A stretch of DNA of 64,000 nt from Longibacter salinarum (GCF_002554795.1 NZ_PDEQ01000001.1:806001-870000), one strand, 5' to 3'; shown: positions 18,278 through 28,222, counted from the first letter of the stretch. The notes: generated from the sequence alone by a model not told the origin. Program-made: numbers and translations.

Positions 18278-19072
18278 CTATACCGCTTCACGCTGAACGT
18301 CTCTGATCATATGAATGAGCGTCGTAGCCGCCCGGAGACCGTACTTCGGGCGCGGCTCGACGTAGACTTCGAGGCTTAGCGACCCGACGTAGCCAACGCT
18401 ATACAGGCCGCGCAACTGGTGGAACCAATCGATGTCTCCCTCCCCAAAGGCCGTATCTTCCCAGTAGCCGTCCGTAATGCGGCCATCCGCGCATCGAACA
18501 TGGGCGATCCGCTCGCCAAGAGCCTCCAATCCTTCCGCCGGACGCTCGCCGGCACGTAGCGACGCCACTGGATCCCAGGTTGCGCGGACATTCGGATGGT
18601 CCACCATAGCAAGAAGACTGGCGAGTTCCACACCGGTACGACAACCGGTTTCCGTTCCGTGATGGACGCACACGAGCACGTCATGCGCCTCCGCACGGGC
18701 TCCCGCACGGCGCAGGGCGTCCGCCATTCGGTCGAACGAGACATCTTCCTCGGCTGCGAACGGCGGGATGACGACGCGGGGACACCGAAGGCGGTCGCAG
18801 AAGTTGAGCGTCTCGTCGAACGTGACGAGGTCATTCATCCACGCAGCCGTGTCACTGACCGGCCCCTCGAACATGCTCGGCACGATGGCCGACAGAAACT
18901 TGCCGGAGCTCTCCAGCGCATTGCTGATTTTGGATTCGTTGACGCGGGGCACGCGGTCCTCCGCGCCGCCGACGGTGCGAAGCTCGACGCCTTCCAACCC
19001 CCACAACTCCGTGTAGTGGAGCGCGCGGCCGAGGTCGTTCGTAACAGTGTCAGTGAGCCAGACGGGTAACAT
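18278..19072 (-). CDS. Sugar phosphate isomerase/epimerase-like TIM-barrel protein
   Basis: A 264 aa protein with the pattern of xylose-isomerase-like TIM barrels: LWGLEGVELRTVGG near the N-terminus, RCPRVVIPPF, a VCVHHGTETGCRTG segment with metal-type residues, RATWDPVASLRAGE and HVRCADGRI, then GEGDIDWFHQL and LSLEVYVEP. Catalysis in the family uses a divalent metal held by Glu/Asp/His; candidates are visible but I cannot place all four ligands. Start set at ATG 19072 (MLPVWLTDTVTN); the longer frame to 19138 has a non-conserved hydrophobic lead. Substrate unknown. It is followed downstream by a 237-bp gap before gatC. Confidence 0.82.
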   Translation of the reverse strand: MLPVWLTDTVTNDLGRALHYTELWGLEGVELRTVGGAEDRVPRVNESKISNALESSGKFLSAIVPSMFEGPVSDTAAWMNDLVTFDETLNFCDRLRCPRVVIPPFAAEEDVSFDRMADALRRAGARAEAHDVLVCVHHGTETGCRTGVELASLLAMVDHPNVRATWDPVASLRAGERPAEGLEALGERIAHVRCADGRITDGYWEDTAFGEGDIDWFHQLRGLYSVGYVGSLSLEVYVEPRPKYGLRAATTLIHMIRDVQREAV

Positions 19073-19278
19073 GTGGTGGATGGATTCCGGCAGTAAGACG
19101 ATCACCGTCTGTACGGCAAAGCCACGCGTTAGGTGCACTTCCGATCGTCAATCTCCGCAATTTCGCTGGATCTCACGATCGCTTCGCGCTCTGTAGGCCG
19201 ATGAAGGATGCTGTTCGCGCCGTTCGGTCGCCGAATCGGGTTGACGCAGTCGCACGAGTTACGACCTGGCTAACGAGT

Positions 19279-19316
19279 AAAAAAGCCCGGCCTCCGGGCG
19301 AACCGGAAGCCGGGCT
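19279..19316 (-). terminator. Rho-independent terminator of the giant secreted protein gene
   Basis: Stem 19284-19297 pairs with 19303-19316 (14 positions, one mismatch) around a short loop, and a run of six T on the minus strand follows (19279-19284). It lies 60 bp after the stop of the minus-strand gene at 19376. Confidence 0.92.
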
Positions 19317-19375
19317 TCGAATGGTTGTGCCATCACCTGCGCATGGCCGCAGGGTGCGTCCCGTCCGAGTCGAGG

Positions 19376-22300
19376 TTAACGGACCACCGTCATCCGTCGG
19401 GTCTCACTGAAGCTGTCACCCGTGACGCGGATGAAGTAGACGCCACTCGACAGCTGGGATGCGTCGATGGTCATCGACTTCGTGCGATTGGGCTCCAGCG
19501 GTCCGTCGTGGACCGTCGCGACGCGGCGGCCGAGAAGGTCGAACATCGTAATCCGGACGTTTTGCTTCGACCGGACGGTCAAATCCATCGTCGCTCTGGC
19601 TGTGACCGGGTTCGGAGCCGTCTTCGACAGCTTGTACGCCCGATCCAACGTTTTCTCGACCGGAATGGTCTTCGAGTACGATGTGGATCCGTCGACATTC
19701 ACCTGGCGAAGACGGAAGGAGTGCTCACCATAGGCGAGTTCTTCTTCGACCGTAAAGGCGTATGCCGAGCCCTCGGACTTGGCAGTTTGTCCATTCACAA
19801 ACCCGACGGAGCGGAAGGAGGAGGCACCATCGGGCTTCACCTGGACCTCAAAGCCCGTGTCCTTCACCTCAGACTTCGTGCTCCATTCGAGAACGATGTT
19901 TTCCTCGGTCTGATGCCCCGTGAACGACGCAATCTCGACCGGAGCCGGCGCATCCTTCGGCGTGATACGGAGGCGGTAAGCGGGGACGCGTGATGTATCC
20001 AGCGATGCCTTAGATGCCACAGGCGATGTATCTACCGTTTCACTCAGCGGGACGATCTCTGGAGTTGATTGCCGGTCATTATTGGACAGGCGAAGGTGAA
20101 GCGCCTCCACGGATGCGCCAGTCGTCGAAGATAGCGACTTGTCTGTCGAGAACGTGAGTTCGGGTGACGTTGCGGCTTCGTTCATCTTCCACCTCGCATC
20201 GGGTCGATCAAGTCGCTTAACGCCATCGTCGGACGTATCGGCCGTACCTTTCGTATCGATCAATTCGATAATCCACGAGTCCGGTATGTTCTGCGTCGCT
20301 GCAACGTGAATATCGAGACGAGCACTTACGCCTTGCGAAAGGACCTGTAGATCGACCGTAACAGGGTCATCCGGGATCGGAAGACTTTCGACAGCCTTTG
20401 GCCCAACGGATCCATCATGCAACCTACCCAGCGGGGCAAGTGTCACGTACCGGCTAGCCAACGGTGTATACTTAGCCGCATCAAACACGTCCCAATCAGT
20501 CGAGGATCGGTCCGTAAATCGGATCCAAGCCGCCTTATCGTAGGCAACCACGTTTCCATCGGTCTCCTGCGCGATAAGCCTCAACTCGATACGTTTTGGC
20601 GGTGAAGATGCAGAATGCTTTGACGCACCTAAAATCGGTTTCGTGTCGCCGAAGACGCGACCTGAAAGTGGAAACGTAACCGATTGATCAACACCCGAGC
20701 CATTTCGGTCAACGAAAAAGCCCTGCCATGCTCCGATTACAGTGCTGGTTGTGGTCGAGAGCAATGTATACGAGCCAGTGTTTCCGTTGGCATCTGTTCC
20801 ACTACTGTAGGGATCCCAGGCTTGAACATCCGCCTGGAACGAGTTCGTGAAGGCATTGCCCCCTGCAGTCATTGTGCTGATATCGAAGTTGTAGGGATAC
20901 GGATTGGCTAAAAAATGTGTTGTACCCACGGGCCCCGTTGGTAGAGGGTCATCGATTCCAACCGTGACCTCACTTTGACCTGTTGGTTCACCCTTCGTGG
21001 GCTGAATGACGAGAGATGGATCAATCGGATCCGCATCATCCGTACCGAGATCATCGAACAAGTACAGCATCGCACCTCGACCGTTCACCAGTGGGGTAGC
21101 GGGAGAGCCGGTGCTGAAAGACTGAGACGACTCATCCCATGTGTAAAACATGGCAGACGGCAGGTTGAACTCGATCAATGCAGGATCCGAGTCACTCTTG
21201 AGATCACCTGCAGTTATTGATCCCCCAGACTCCGTTTCAAGCGGCGCGCCAATCATGCGCCACCCGGCGTCCCCTCCTTTCGTACCTGTTACTGCATTAC
21301 CTTCATTACCAACCGAACCTTCGATCACCAGAGAAAGCGTCAAGAGCGGGCTGACCGCACGGTCCGACGAGCCGATCGTATAGAACCTTCCGTCTTGCAG
21401 TTTAACGTCCGCAAACGTGATGGCATCACCTTCAACGCCAGCAGCAGTCGCTTCTTCAATCCAGTTCGTACTGCACCCATTATTGTCGTTCGGGTCGTCA
21501 CTGCAAGAAATCAATACGTAATTGGAGGGAAGCCCGATGTCCTGGGCCGGATCGGATCCAAGACCAGCATCACTCAGATTGAAGGTTACATCTACCGTGA
21601 TTGCCGAACCGCCGTCGTCGTTCCGATCGATATACCATGCCCTCTGCATGCGGCTGACGAGGGTTAAGCTGCCATATGTCTCCAAATCGGACGTAGCAAC
21701 GAAATTTTCCGTATCCGGGGTTCCGTGACCTGCGAAGAGGAAGTCACCGCTCGTGTCGAGGCCACCAATATCATCTAAGCGAATACCGCCCAGTTCTGCA
21801 CCGGCATGCACCTCTTCCGGGTCGGGACCATCGTTGTTTGCGTCGACGAAGCCAACACCCAGGACATCGCCACCGTAGCCATAGTCCGTGTCGCCGGTGT
21901 ACTCGTCGACGTTGCCTAAAGCATACTTGGCAGTAAGATAGTTTGAGACAATGGTACGCTGAGCCTCGTTCAATGAGGCACGGTACGCAATCAAGTCACC
22001 CAGCTCACCATCTAAAAACTGGGTCCTTGTGAGGTCGACGGTATTCGGGTTGCCGCTTTTGCGGTTTCCGTTGCCATTTCCATTCCCGTTCCCGCCTCCA
22101 CCGCCTGTAGCCTCCTCGATTCGGGCACCGATAATGGCATTCGTTCCAGATATTGGACCAGAAGAAGTATTGTCAATCCCTCCGACGTTGACGCGGAAGT
22201 CGACAAGCCCCCCAGAAAATTTAGAATCGAATATCTGTAGATCCCCGGTGGACTCACCGCCGATCTGGACCTCATTTCCGGCTTGCGTCGAAAACACCGA

Positions 22301-25057
22301 TACGCCACCACCTTGGTCGTCATACCCCACTTCACGTACCTGAATCTGGTTACCTGGATCTCCATCCGTAAATAGCACCGACAGAATGGTCTGATCGGCA
22401 TCTGCTGTTGTCGATGCAGCAGCGAAAAGAGTGTTCTCGCTGGCCGCTATGTTCGTCAGCGATGGTACAGCCAAGTATTGCGCTCCGCGAAACGAAACAG
22501 ACGGGCGGGTATCGAAGACAGATGTCGAGGCGGTGAATGTAGGTGATGCGCCTTCTCCGACCGCATCGTTCGAGTTGCCAGACCGATCCGACCAGGTGTC
22601 GACCGGATCACCGTTTGCAAGATTCAGACTGGATGCATCAAGCCAAACCGCAAGATTGTCACGGTCTCCCACACCACCAGGCCCGTGAGGACCGATGCGG
22701 TCATTATCAATCAGCCGCAAGTCCGCCCTCGATTGCGCCCCAACCGTTGCCCCGGATGGATTGGAGAGCGTTAGGGTAACGGTCTCATTGAATTCCACGG
22801 TCGCATCGTCGTTTACAGCAATCAGGATCGACGCGGTCGTCTGGCCCGCGGGAATCGTTACCGGAGACGTTGTAATCGGAGAGAAATCGTTGCCGGGGTC
22901 GGGTGGTAGATCAAATTCGACAGACACGTTCGTGCCAACCACATCGCTCAACTGGACTGTAACCGTTGCATTCTCCCCCTCCGTCCCGATAAATGAGCTT
23001 GCGGCAAACTCAACCGTCGGAGCCGTCTCGTCATCAGTGATGCTTACAAATGCAGACGGAAGCGTACCACCACTACCGTAAAGTGTCGCACCGTTTTCAG
23101 CCGCCACAAGAGTGATAACGACCTCTTCGGTACCTTCGTAAAGAGCATCATCAAGAGCGGTGATATTGATCGTCTTGTCATTTTCGCCCGATGAAAAAGT
23201 CACACTTCCATCAGGGCTCGACGGATCAAAATCCTCTCCCGGTGTGGCTTCGCCAGAAAACTCGTAATAGATCGTTTCCCCTCCTGCAGCTGCTTCACTC
23301 AGTGAAACAGTTGCCGAAGCTGCACCGCCATTTTCAATAATAGACGACGCTCCCATAGAGACGGTCGCCCTCGGTAGGGTGCCGTCATCGTCAATGATGC
23401 CGTAGTTGAAACTTGAGACGTCTCCTGCTCGCAGAAAATCGCCAGAGGTCGAGAGATTCAAGAGATCCACCGTTACGAACTCCGTGTTATTCTCTTCTGT
23501 CGCGTCACCAACAACAGCGACAGGCTCTGGAGCGCTAGGAGCCACACTCGGGTCATTTAAATTAAACGTCGTCACGCCTCCGGGAACGGTAAGCGGGGAT
23601 GTACTCGCACAGCAGGTTTCGTAGTCGGCCCCCTGGATAGGCCCGTTTGCCCCACTTGTTACCCGCACATCCACGGTCAGGGGCGTGCGGTTCGGATAAT
23701 TTAGTTTGAGGGGAATGGTTGGCGCTGTACTACCTGAATCGCCTTCGAAACCGCTGTTATCCGACTCCGCGAATGAAATCGTACGCTGAATTCTAGCGAG
23801 CGCTATGTAATCGCCATCATTGATCGTAATGGGATCACTTTCATATAACCCGGTTGTGGTGTTCTCATCAAGATCGTAAAACGCTGCTCCGTTGCTGAAA
23901 TCACCATCCCGGTCGATGAAAACCGCAAAGTCGTCGTAGCTTCCCAGTGAGCCAGACAGATCACCCGAAATCGTGAGAGATGCCGTCGACGTGTTTGTAA
24001 GGTCGACTCGCCACTCGCGCAACGTCTTTTGAACGCTACCATCCCCATTCGGACGTTCTTGATTGGAAAACGCTGGCGTTTTGCCATCGTGACCAATGAA
24101 TGCAAATCGGCCGCTACCGAACGATGATGAGCTGACACGAAGGTCGGAAGACTGTGCAGCTAAGTGGTCGCCGAGGGCAGCCACGCCAATGACGTCACCT
24201 GCAGCCCCAATCCCCGCGAGATCAAATCGATACGTCGCATCTGTGAATAGGTCCGTATCAATCGTGATACTGTACTTTTCAGCGAGATATGTGTAAACCG
24301 ATCGGAGCTCCGCCGCATTGAGACTTCGATTAAACACGATCACCTCTGCAACGTCGCCGATCAGTCCATTTCCAATCGAAGCGCCGGTCACACCGACAGA
24401 TCCTCCTCCACCGGTGTTGACGGACCCGTTGATGACGAGATCTACTTCACCGGAACCGGTGTCAACCATCGACGAGATGACGTTAAACGACGTTGCTCCG
24501 GACGCACTCGATGTCGCCCGGGTCGTACCATTTGGACCTCCCTGTCCCCTACTCCCACTGGCAGAGAGAAAATTGAAGTAGTTTGGCCCGGCCTTGACCT
24601 CGTAGCCCAAGACTCGTTCGCCCTGATTCCATAGAAATTGCTCCTGCCCTTCGATGGCACCCGTACGGCGCGATACAGTGATTATTGTATTATCACTATT
24701 GGACAGCCCGTCAAGCCCTGATACCATGTTTAGGACGTCATCGCCGTCGAATTCAACGACGGGGAGCCCGTTGAGAACCCCTTCCCGATAGGTAGGGTCT
24801 CCGTTGATCGACGTGGGAGCGTTTGCATTCCCAGATTGATCTGCCCAGTCAGTGAGCGTCGTACCATCGGCATCTGCAATCCCCCGGTCGGCCCGAAGCC
24901 ACAGAACATTGTCTCCACTATTTCCAACGCCTCCCGGCCCCGTCTGTGCAACCGCAGGCGTGGATGGCAATGCAACGAGCAAAATCACGGCAATCAAAAT
25001 CGGTAACTGCTGATATACCGACCGGCCGGTTAGAGAATTGATGTTGTACATTGGCAC
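19376..25057 (-). CDS. Giant secreted multidomain protein: two LamG-like modules, three Calx-beta repeats, T9SS type A sorting domain
   Basis: A 1,893 aa protein with a signal peptide (hydrophobic core about 17-37, cleavage near PAVAQ). Order seen: LamG-like module (about 45-250, opening GPGGVGNSGDNVLWLRADRG); a module ending near 430 with VIGVAALGDHLAA; three Calx-beta-like repeats (about 430-785), each ending in an acidic IDDD/ITDDE/LIDND calcium-type turn; a second LamG-like module (about 790-1010, opening GPGGVGDRDNLAVWLDASS); a Gly/Asn linker; a second VLGVGFVDANNDG module; a long beta-rich region with an Fn3-like part near 1720; and a C-terminal ~80-residue Por-type tail (PNPVTARATM, FDLLGRRVATVHDG, SSGVYFIRVTGD). 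The tail is the signal for type IX export and surface attachment. The gene is visibly more AT-rich than its neighbours. Ligand unknown; adhesin or glycan-binding is inference. Confidence 0.9.
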   Translation of the reverse strand: MPMYNINSLTGRSVYQQLPILIAVILLVALPSTPAVAQTGPGGVGNSGDNVLWLRADRGIADADGTTLTDWADQSGNANAPTSINGDPTYREGVLNGLPVVEFDGDDVLNMVSGLDGLSNSDNTIITVSRRTGAIEGQEQFLWNQGERVLGYEVKAGPNYFNFLSASGSRGQGGPNGTTRATSSASGATSFNVISSMVDTGSGEVDLVINGSVNTGGGGSVGVTGASIGNGLIGDVAEVIVFNRSLNAAELRSVYTYLAEKYSITIDTDLFTDATYRFDLAGIGAAGDVIGVAALGDHLAAQSSDLRVSSSSFGSGRFAFIGHDGKTPAFSNQERPNGDGSVQKTLREWRVDLTNTSTASLTISGDLSGSLGSYDDFAVFIDRDGDFSNGAAFYDLDENTTTGLYESDPITINDGDYIALARIQRTISFAESDNSGFEGDSGSTAPTIPLKLNYPNRTPLTVDVRVTSGANGPIQGADYETCCASTSPLTVPGGVTTFNLNDPSVAPSAPEPVAVVGDATEENNTEFVTVDLLNLSTSGDFLRAGDVSSFNYGIIDDDGTLPRATVSMGASSIIENGGAASATVSLSEAAAGGETIYYEFSGEATPGEDFDPSSPDGSVTFSSGENDKTINITALDDALYEGTEEVVITLVAAENGATLYGSGGTLPSAFVSITDDETAPTVEFAASSFIGTEGENATVTVQLSDVVGTNVSVEFDLPPDPGNDFSPITTSPVTIPAGQTTASILIAVNDDATVEFNETVTLTLSNPSGATVGAQSRADLRLIDNDRIGPHGPGGVGDRDNLAVWLDASSLNLANGDPVDTWSDRSGNSNDAVGEGASPTFTASTSVFDTRPSVSFRGAQYLAVPSLTNIAASENTLFAAASTTADADQTILSVLFTDGDPGNQIQVREVGYDDQGGGVSVFSTQAGNEVQIGGESTGDLQIFDSKFSGGLVDFRVNVGGIDNTSSGPISGTNAIIGARIEEATGGGGGNGNGNGNGNRKSGNPNTVDLTRTQFLDGELGDLIAYRASLNEAQRTIVSNYLTAKYALGNVDEYTGDTDYGYGGDVLGVGFVDANNDGPDPEEVHAGAELGGIRLDDIGGLDTSGDFLFAGHGTPDTENFVATSDLETYGSLTLVSRMQRAWYIDRNDDGGSAITVDVTFNLSDAGLGSDPAQDIGLPSNYVLISCSDDPNDNNGCSTNWIEEATAAGVEGDAITFADVKLQDGRFYTIGSSDRAVSPLLTLSLVIEGSVGNEGNAVTGTKGGDAGWRMIGAPLETESGGSITAGDLKSDSDPALIEFNLPSAMFYTWDESSQSFSTGSPATPLVNGRGAMLYLFDDLGTDDADPIDPSLVIQPTKGEPTGQSEVTVGIDDPLPTGPVGTTHFLANPYPYNFDISTMTAGGNAFTNSFQADVQAWDPYSSGTDANGNTGSYTLLSTTTSTVIGAWQGFFVDRNGSGVDQSVTFPLSGRVFGDTKPILGASKHSASSPPKRIELRLIAQETDGNVVAYDKAAWIRFTDRSSTDWDVFDAAKYTPLASRYVTLAPLGRLHDGSVGPKAVESLPIPDDPVTVDLQVLSQGVSARLDIHVAATQNIPDSWIIELIDTKGTADTSDDGVKRLDRPDARWKMNEAATSPELTFSTDKSLSSTTGASVEALHLRLSNNDRQSTPEIVPLSETVDTSPVASKASLDTSRVPAYRLRITPKDAPAPVEIASFTGHQTEENIVLEWSTKSEVKDTGFEVQVKPDGASSFRSVGFVNGQTAKSEGSAYAFTVEEELAYGEHSFRLRQVNVDGSTSYSKTIPVEKTLDRAYKLSKTAPNPVTARATMDLTVRSKQNVRITMFDLLGRRVATVHDGPLEPNRTKSMTIDASQLSSGVYFIRVTGDSFSETRRMTVVR

Positions 25058-25227
25058 GAAGGGGGAAATGTCAATCAGTACGTATAAATTCGACCGCCAA
25101 CTTCAACCCAGGAAAGAGCACACGGCTACTGGATGAATGGCTTTTCCATTTCGGCGGCGATGACCTAACATCGGATGGTCAGGGAAACCTCAGGTCTCAA
25201 TGTCCCAGAAGCAGCGAAAGCGACGAT

Positions 25228-25581
25228 TTATTCGCTTTGAACATCATCTGACTTACGTAGCCGAGCCAGAGCATATACACCACCAGCGACTACGAGAAAC
25301 CCGAGTCCACCATCGACCGGGACGGTCCGCTCACCTGGCGGCTCTAAAACAGGTGCGTTTGGGTCGTTCACTCTTTCCATTCCAGACGTAGCGTGCCGCT
25401 GGGACTTAGGCGCTGCCGGCTCCGCCCAGGGCGGTAGGTTCGTCGCTCCACCCGATGGCCTTTGTTGCGCAGGTTCGTACTGCGGCGCATATCCACCGTC
25501 GGCTGTCTGCCCCGCCGTGGGCGCCGAAGCCACGCCCGCAAGCGCGAGGATACAGAGAAAGGCAGAAATAAGGTTTCTCAT
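25228..25581 (-). CDS. Small exported protein with PID-CTERM-like C-terminal sorting tail
   Basis: A 117 aa protein. Residues 1-24 form a signal peptide (LISAFLCILALAGVASA). The middle is low-complexity, Pro/Gln/Ala-rich. The C-terminus reads VPVDGGLGFLVVAGGVYALA followed by RLRK, i.e. a short acidic-glycine motif, a hydrophobic helix and a basic end, matching the architecture of PID-CTERM sorting tails known from Bacteroidota. The resemblance is by pattern only. It lies upstream of the giant T9SS protein on the same strand with a 170-bp gap, so the two could be co-expressed. There is no recognisable functional domain between the signal and the tail. Confidence 0.72.
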   Translation of the reverse strand: MRNLISAFLCILALAGVASAPTAGQTADGGYAPQYEPAQQRPSGGATNLPPWAEPAAPKSQRHATSGMERVNDPNAPVLEPPGERTVPVDGGLGFLVVAGGVYALARLRKSDDVQSE

Positions 25582-26328
25582 ATGTCAAGCCGGTGAGCAT
25601 CAGTGGTTCGTCGGAGCTGGATTGCGCGACCCCGTTAGGCTCCATCCACGACTGAAGCCACAATCGAAACGCTTTGTAAGAAAACCCCCAGTAAGGTCGT
25701 ACGGAAGCAGTGACGTTTCCGAAGGTAAATTCGACAAGAGACATGCCCATTACTCATCCAAAAACGTGGGCATGCTTATCGATTAGGAGCTGAGCCGCTC
25801 GAAAACAGTCCGAAACAGCCCGATTAACGGCAAGCTGCCGGAAGAATCTTCACGTCGTGCGCAAAGTGAATGATCAATACGTAACAATACGCAGTTCCAA
25901 AACACCGCCCAAGACGCCTCAATCGGCACTTTAACGACGAAAGTGTGAATATTAAGATTGTGTGGTTCATCCATAAAATTGACGATTATCATGATTCTAG
26001 CTAACTCGTAGACGAATACACTACGCCGAGCACAAATTATTTACTAACGTTAATTTAAGGTGCGACAAAGCGTGTCTGGGCCGGTGATTATGTAACACAG
26101 TGGGTAATTTCCTCCAATCTATATGCACCATCGATCAGGATCGGTCAACAAATATTACCCTTGCCTTAAATAGTAACTCCTCGAACCTAGCTGAAACGAG
26201 GAGACAGATTGACCGGAAAATAGAGGCACATGCCGGTAACCTGACCATATACTAGGTACATTCGTGGGCGCAAGCTGCGTCCTCAATTCGCCCCGCTTCG
26301 TCCCCTCCGAACCTTCTCCCCGATTCTC
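25582..26328. other. 747-bp gene-free, AT-richer region with palindromes
   Basis: No credible coding frame: the longest minus frame (25783-25992) has no recognisable features. It holds a spaced palindrome CATGCCCA (25742-25749) / TGGGCATG (25767-25774) and a small hairpin near 26178-26202 (CCTCG...CGAGG). The stretch 25920-26250 is clearly more AT-rich than the genes around it. It must contain the promoters of the PID-CTERM-like gene (minus) and the dehydratase-like gene (plus); I could not assign -33/-7 boxes with confidence. Confidence 0.6.
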
Positions 26329-27324
26329 ATGACTCCGTCGCCTCCCCCTTCAACATTGCCTGTTACGTATGACGATGTCTTGGCAGCGGCCGATCGGCTG
26401 AGAGGGGTGGCGCACCAAACACCTGTCGCGACGTCTCGCACGATCGATCGTAGAACGGACGCTCAGGTATTCTTCAAGTGCGAAAACCTGCAGCGCATCG
26501 GAGCCTTCAAATTTCGCGGCGCCTATAACGCCCTCTCCCAGCTGCCAGCTGACCTGAAGAAGCGTGGCGTTATCACGTACTCGTCCGGTAATCACGCACA
26601 GGCGGTCGCTCTGTCGGGACAGCTTCTCGGCATCGAGACGGTGATCGTCATGCCGGATAACGCTCCACGCGTAAAGCTGGAGGCGACACAAGGCTACGGA
26701 GCGGAAATCGTGACATACGACCCCGAGGAAACTGTTCGTGAGAGCCTCGGGCGGGAGATCGCCGACGAGCGAGGATTAACGCTCATTCCTCCCTACGACC
26801 ACAAAGATGTGGTGGCCGGACAGGGAACGGTCGCAGATGAACTCTTCCAGCAGGTGGGCTCGCTGGATGCTCTCCTGGTCTGCGTCGGAGGCGGTGGCCT
26901 TCTCTCCGGCTGCGCAATCGCCGCAAAACATCATGACCCCGATTGCCAGGTGATCGGCGTCGAACCTGAAGCTGCGGATGATGCGGCTCGCTCCTTCCAC
27001 TCCGGCACGCTCCACACGGTGCATAACCCGGACACCGTCGCTGACGGAGCACGCACCCCGCACCTGGGCGACGTCACCTTTCCTCTCGTCCGGGCTCATG
27101 CGGACGATATCGTCACCGTCCCCGATGCGGACATTGTCCGCGCCATGCACTTTGTATGGGAGCGGATGAAGCTGATTATCGAACCCACGGGCGCACTCGC
27201 CGCCTCCGCACTGCTTAATGGCACCGTCCCCGGTGACCAGCGACGGATCGGCGTCATCCTCAGCGGAGGAAACGTCGACCTTCAGCGGGCGACAGAGCTT
27301 TTCAACGCCTACGACGTCATCTAG
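26329..27324 (+). CDS. Threonine dehydratase/serine racemase-like PLP enzyme
   Basis: A 331 aa fold-type II PLP enzyme. The Schiff-base lysine is K61 in GAFKFRGAYN; SSGNHAQAVA (86-95) and the glycine-rich phosphate loop VGGGGLLSG (188-196) follow. It would deaminate threonine to 2-oxobutyrate and ammonia (or serine to pyruvate), or act as a serine racemase. The length ends after the catalytic domain, so the C-terminal regulatory domain of biosynthetic IlvA is absent; this argues for a catabolic or racemase-type enzyme, not feedback-controlled isoleucine synthesis. No ilv genes are nearby. Start is ATG at 26329. The next gene starts 50 bp downstream. Confidence 0.92.
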   Translation: MTPSPPPSTLPVTYDDVLAAADRLRGVAHQTPVATSRTIDRRTDAQVFFKCENLQRIGAFKFRGAYNALSQLPADLKKRGVITYSSGNHAQAVALSGQLLGIETVIVMPDNAPRVKLEATQGYGAEIVTYDPEETVRESLGREIADERGLTLIPPYDHKDVVAGQGTVADELFQQVGSLDALLVCVGGGGLLSGCAIAAKHHDPDCQVIGVEPEAADDAARSFHSGTLHTVHNPDTVADGARTPHLGDVTFPLVRAHADDIVTVPDADIVRAMHFVWERMKLIIEPTGALAASALLNGTVPGDQRRIGVILSGGNVDLQRATELFNAYDVI

Positions 27325-27373
27325 ACCTGCGCCCACACCCCCACCTCTCCTCCCCTGCAGTCCCTACTCTTTC

Positions 27374-28222
27374 ATGGCCGCTGTGCCTTCCCAGCTCGCT
27401 GATCTGAAGTCTTACCTCGACTCGCTGGTCGACCGATACGAACGGCCCGAATTCATCCCAGACGATCCGATCTCCGTCCCGCATGCATTCGACGACCCTC
27501 GAGATCAGGAGGTGATTGGGCTCTACGCGGCGCTTCTCGCGTGGGGACGTCGAGAGACGGTTCTTAACAAGATGGAGGATCTCTGCGAACGGATGGACTT
27601 TCGCCCCTACGCCTTCGTCCGCGACTTCGATGCAGTACGAGACCGCGCCGCCCTCGATGGATTCGTCCATAGGACGTTTCAACCAATCGACGCCTTCTGG
27701 TTTACCAAAAACCTCAGTGCAGCCCTCGCTAGACATGAAACGGTCGAAGGCATTTTCGCGGACCACCTTGCTCCCTCGGCTGACCACGCCGGCCCCGCAA
27801 TTCAGGGGTTCAGCACGACGATCATGAGCATGAATGACCGCACGCCGCAGCGCCTCCAGAAGCACCTGGCGCGACCAAACGCGGGAAGCGCATGCAAGCG
27901 CCTAAACATGTACCTCCGATGGATGGTGCGCCCCGGGCCAGTGGACCTGGGCATCTGGTCCCGAATTCAGCCTGAGCAACTTCTCTTGCCCCTCGACGTG
28001 CACGCCGGGCGGCAGGCCCGCGCCCTCGGGTTCGTCGAGCGGAAATCTAATGACTGGAAGGCCGTGCGCCGACTGACCTCGGCATGTCGCCTCCTCACTC
28101 CCGATGACCCGGCGCGCTACGACTTCGCTTTCTTCGGCGTCGGTGCTCACGACGATCCGCTCGCAGACGAGTTTACGGGGGGCAACAAACTGGACGTAAG
28201 CTCGCTACCAACGGATCGGTAG
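27374..28222 (+). CDS. DUF2400/TIGR02757 family protein
   Basis: A 282 aa protein matching a family common in Bacteroidota: LKSYLDSLVDRYERPEFI at the start, then FDDPRDQEVIGLYAALLAWG, RCH-like helix region NMYLRWMVRPGPVDLGIW, and PLDVHAGRQARALGFVERK with YDFAFFGVGAH at the end. Biochemical function is not established; the PVDLGIW/LPLDVHAG segments resemble the HhH-like context of DNA glycosylase relatives, but I claim no activity. Start set at ATG 27374 because the longer frame from 27218 lies inside the previous gene. Its last 76 bp overlap the 3' end of the convergent flavin reductase gene. Confidence 0.88.
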   Translation: MAAVPSQLADLKSYLDSLVDRYERPEFIPDDPISVPHAFDDPRDQEVIGLYAALLAWGRRETVLNKMEDLCERMDFRPYAFVRDFDAVRDRAALDGFVHRTFQPIDAFWFTKNLSAALARHETVEGIFADHLAPSADHAGPAIQGFSTTIMSMNDRTPQRLQKHLARPNAGSACKRLNMYLRWMVRPGPVDLGIWSRIQPEQLLLPLDVHAGRQARALGFVERKSNDWKAVRRLTSACRLLTPDDPARYDFAFFGVGAHDDPLADEFTGGNKLDVSSLPTDR

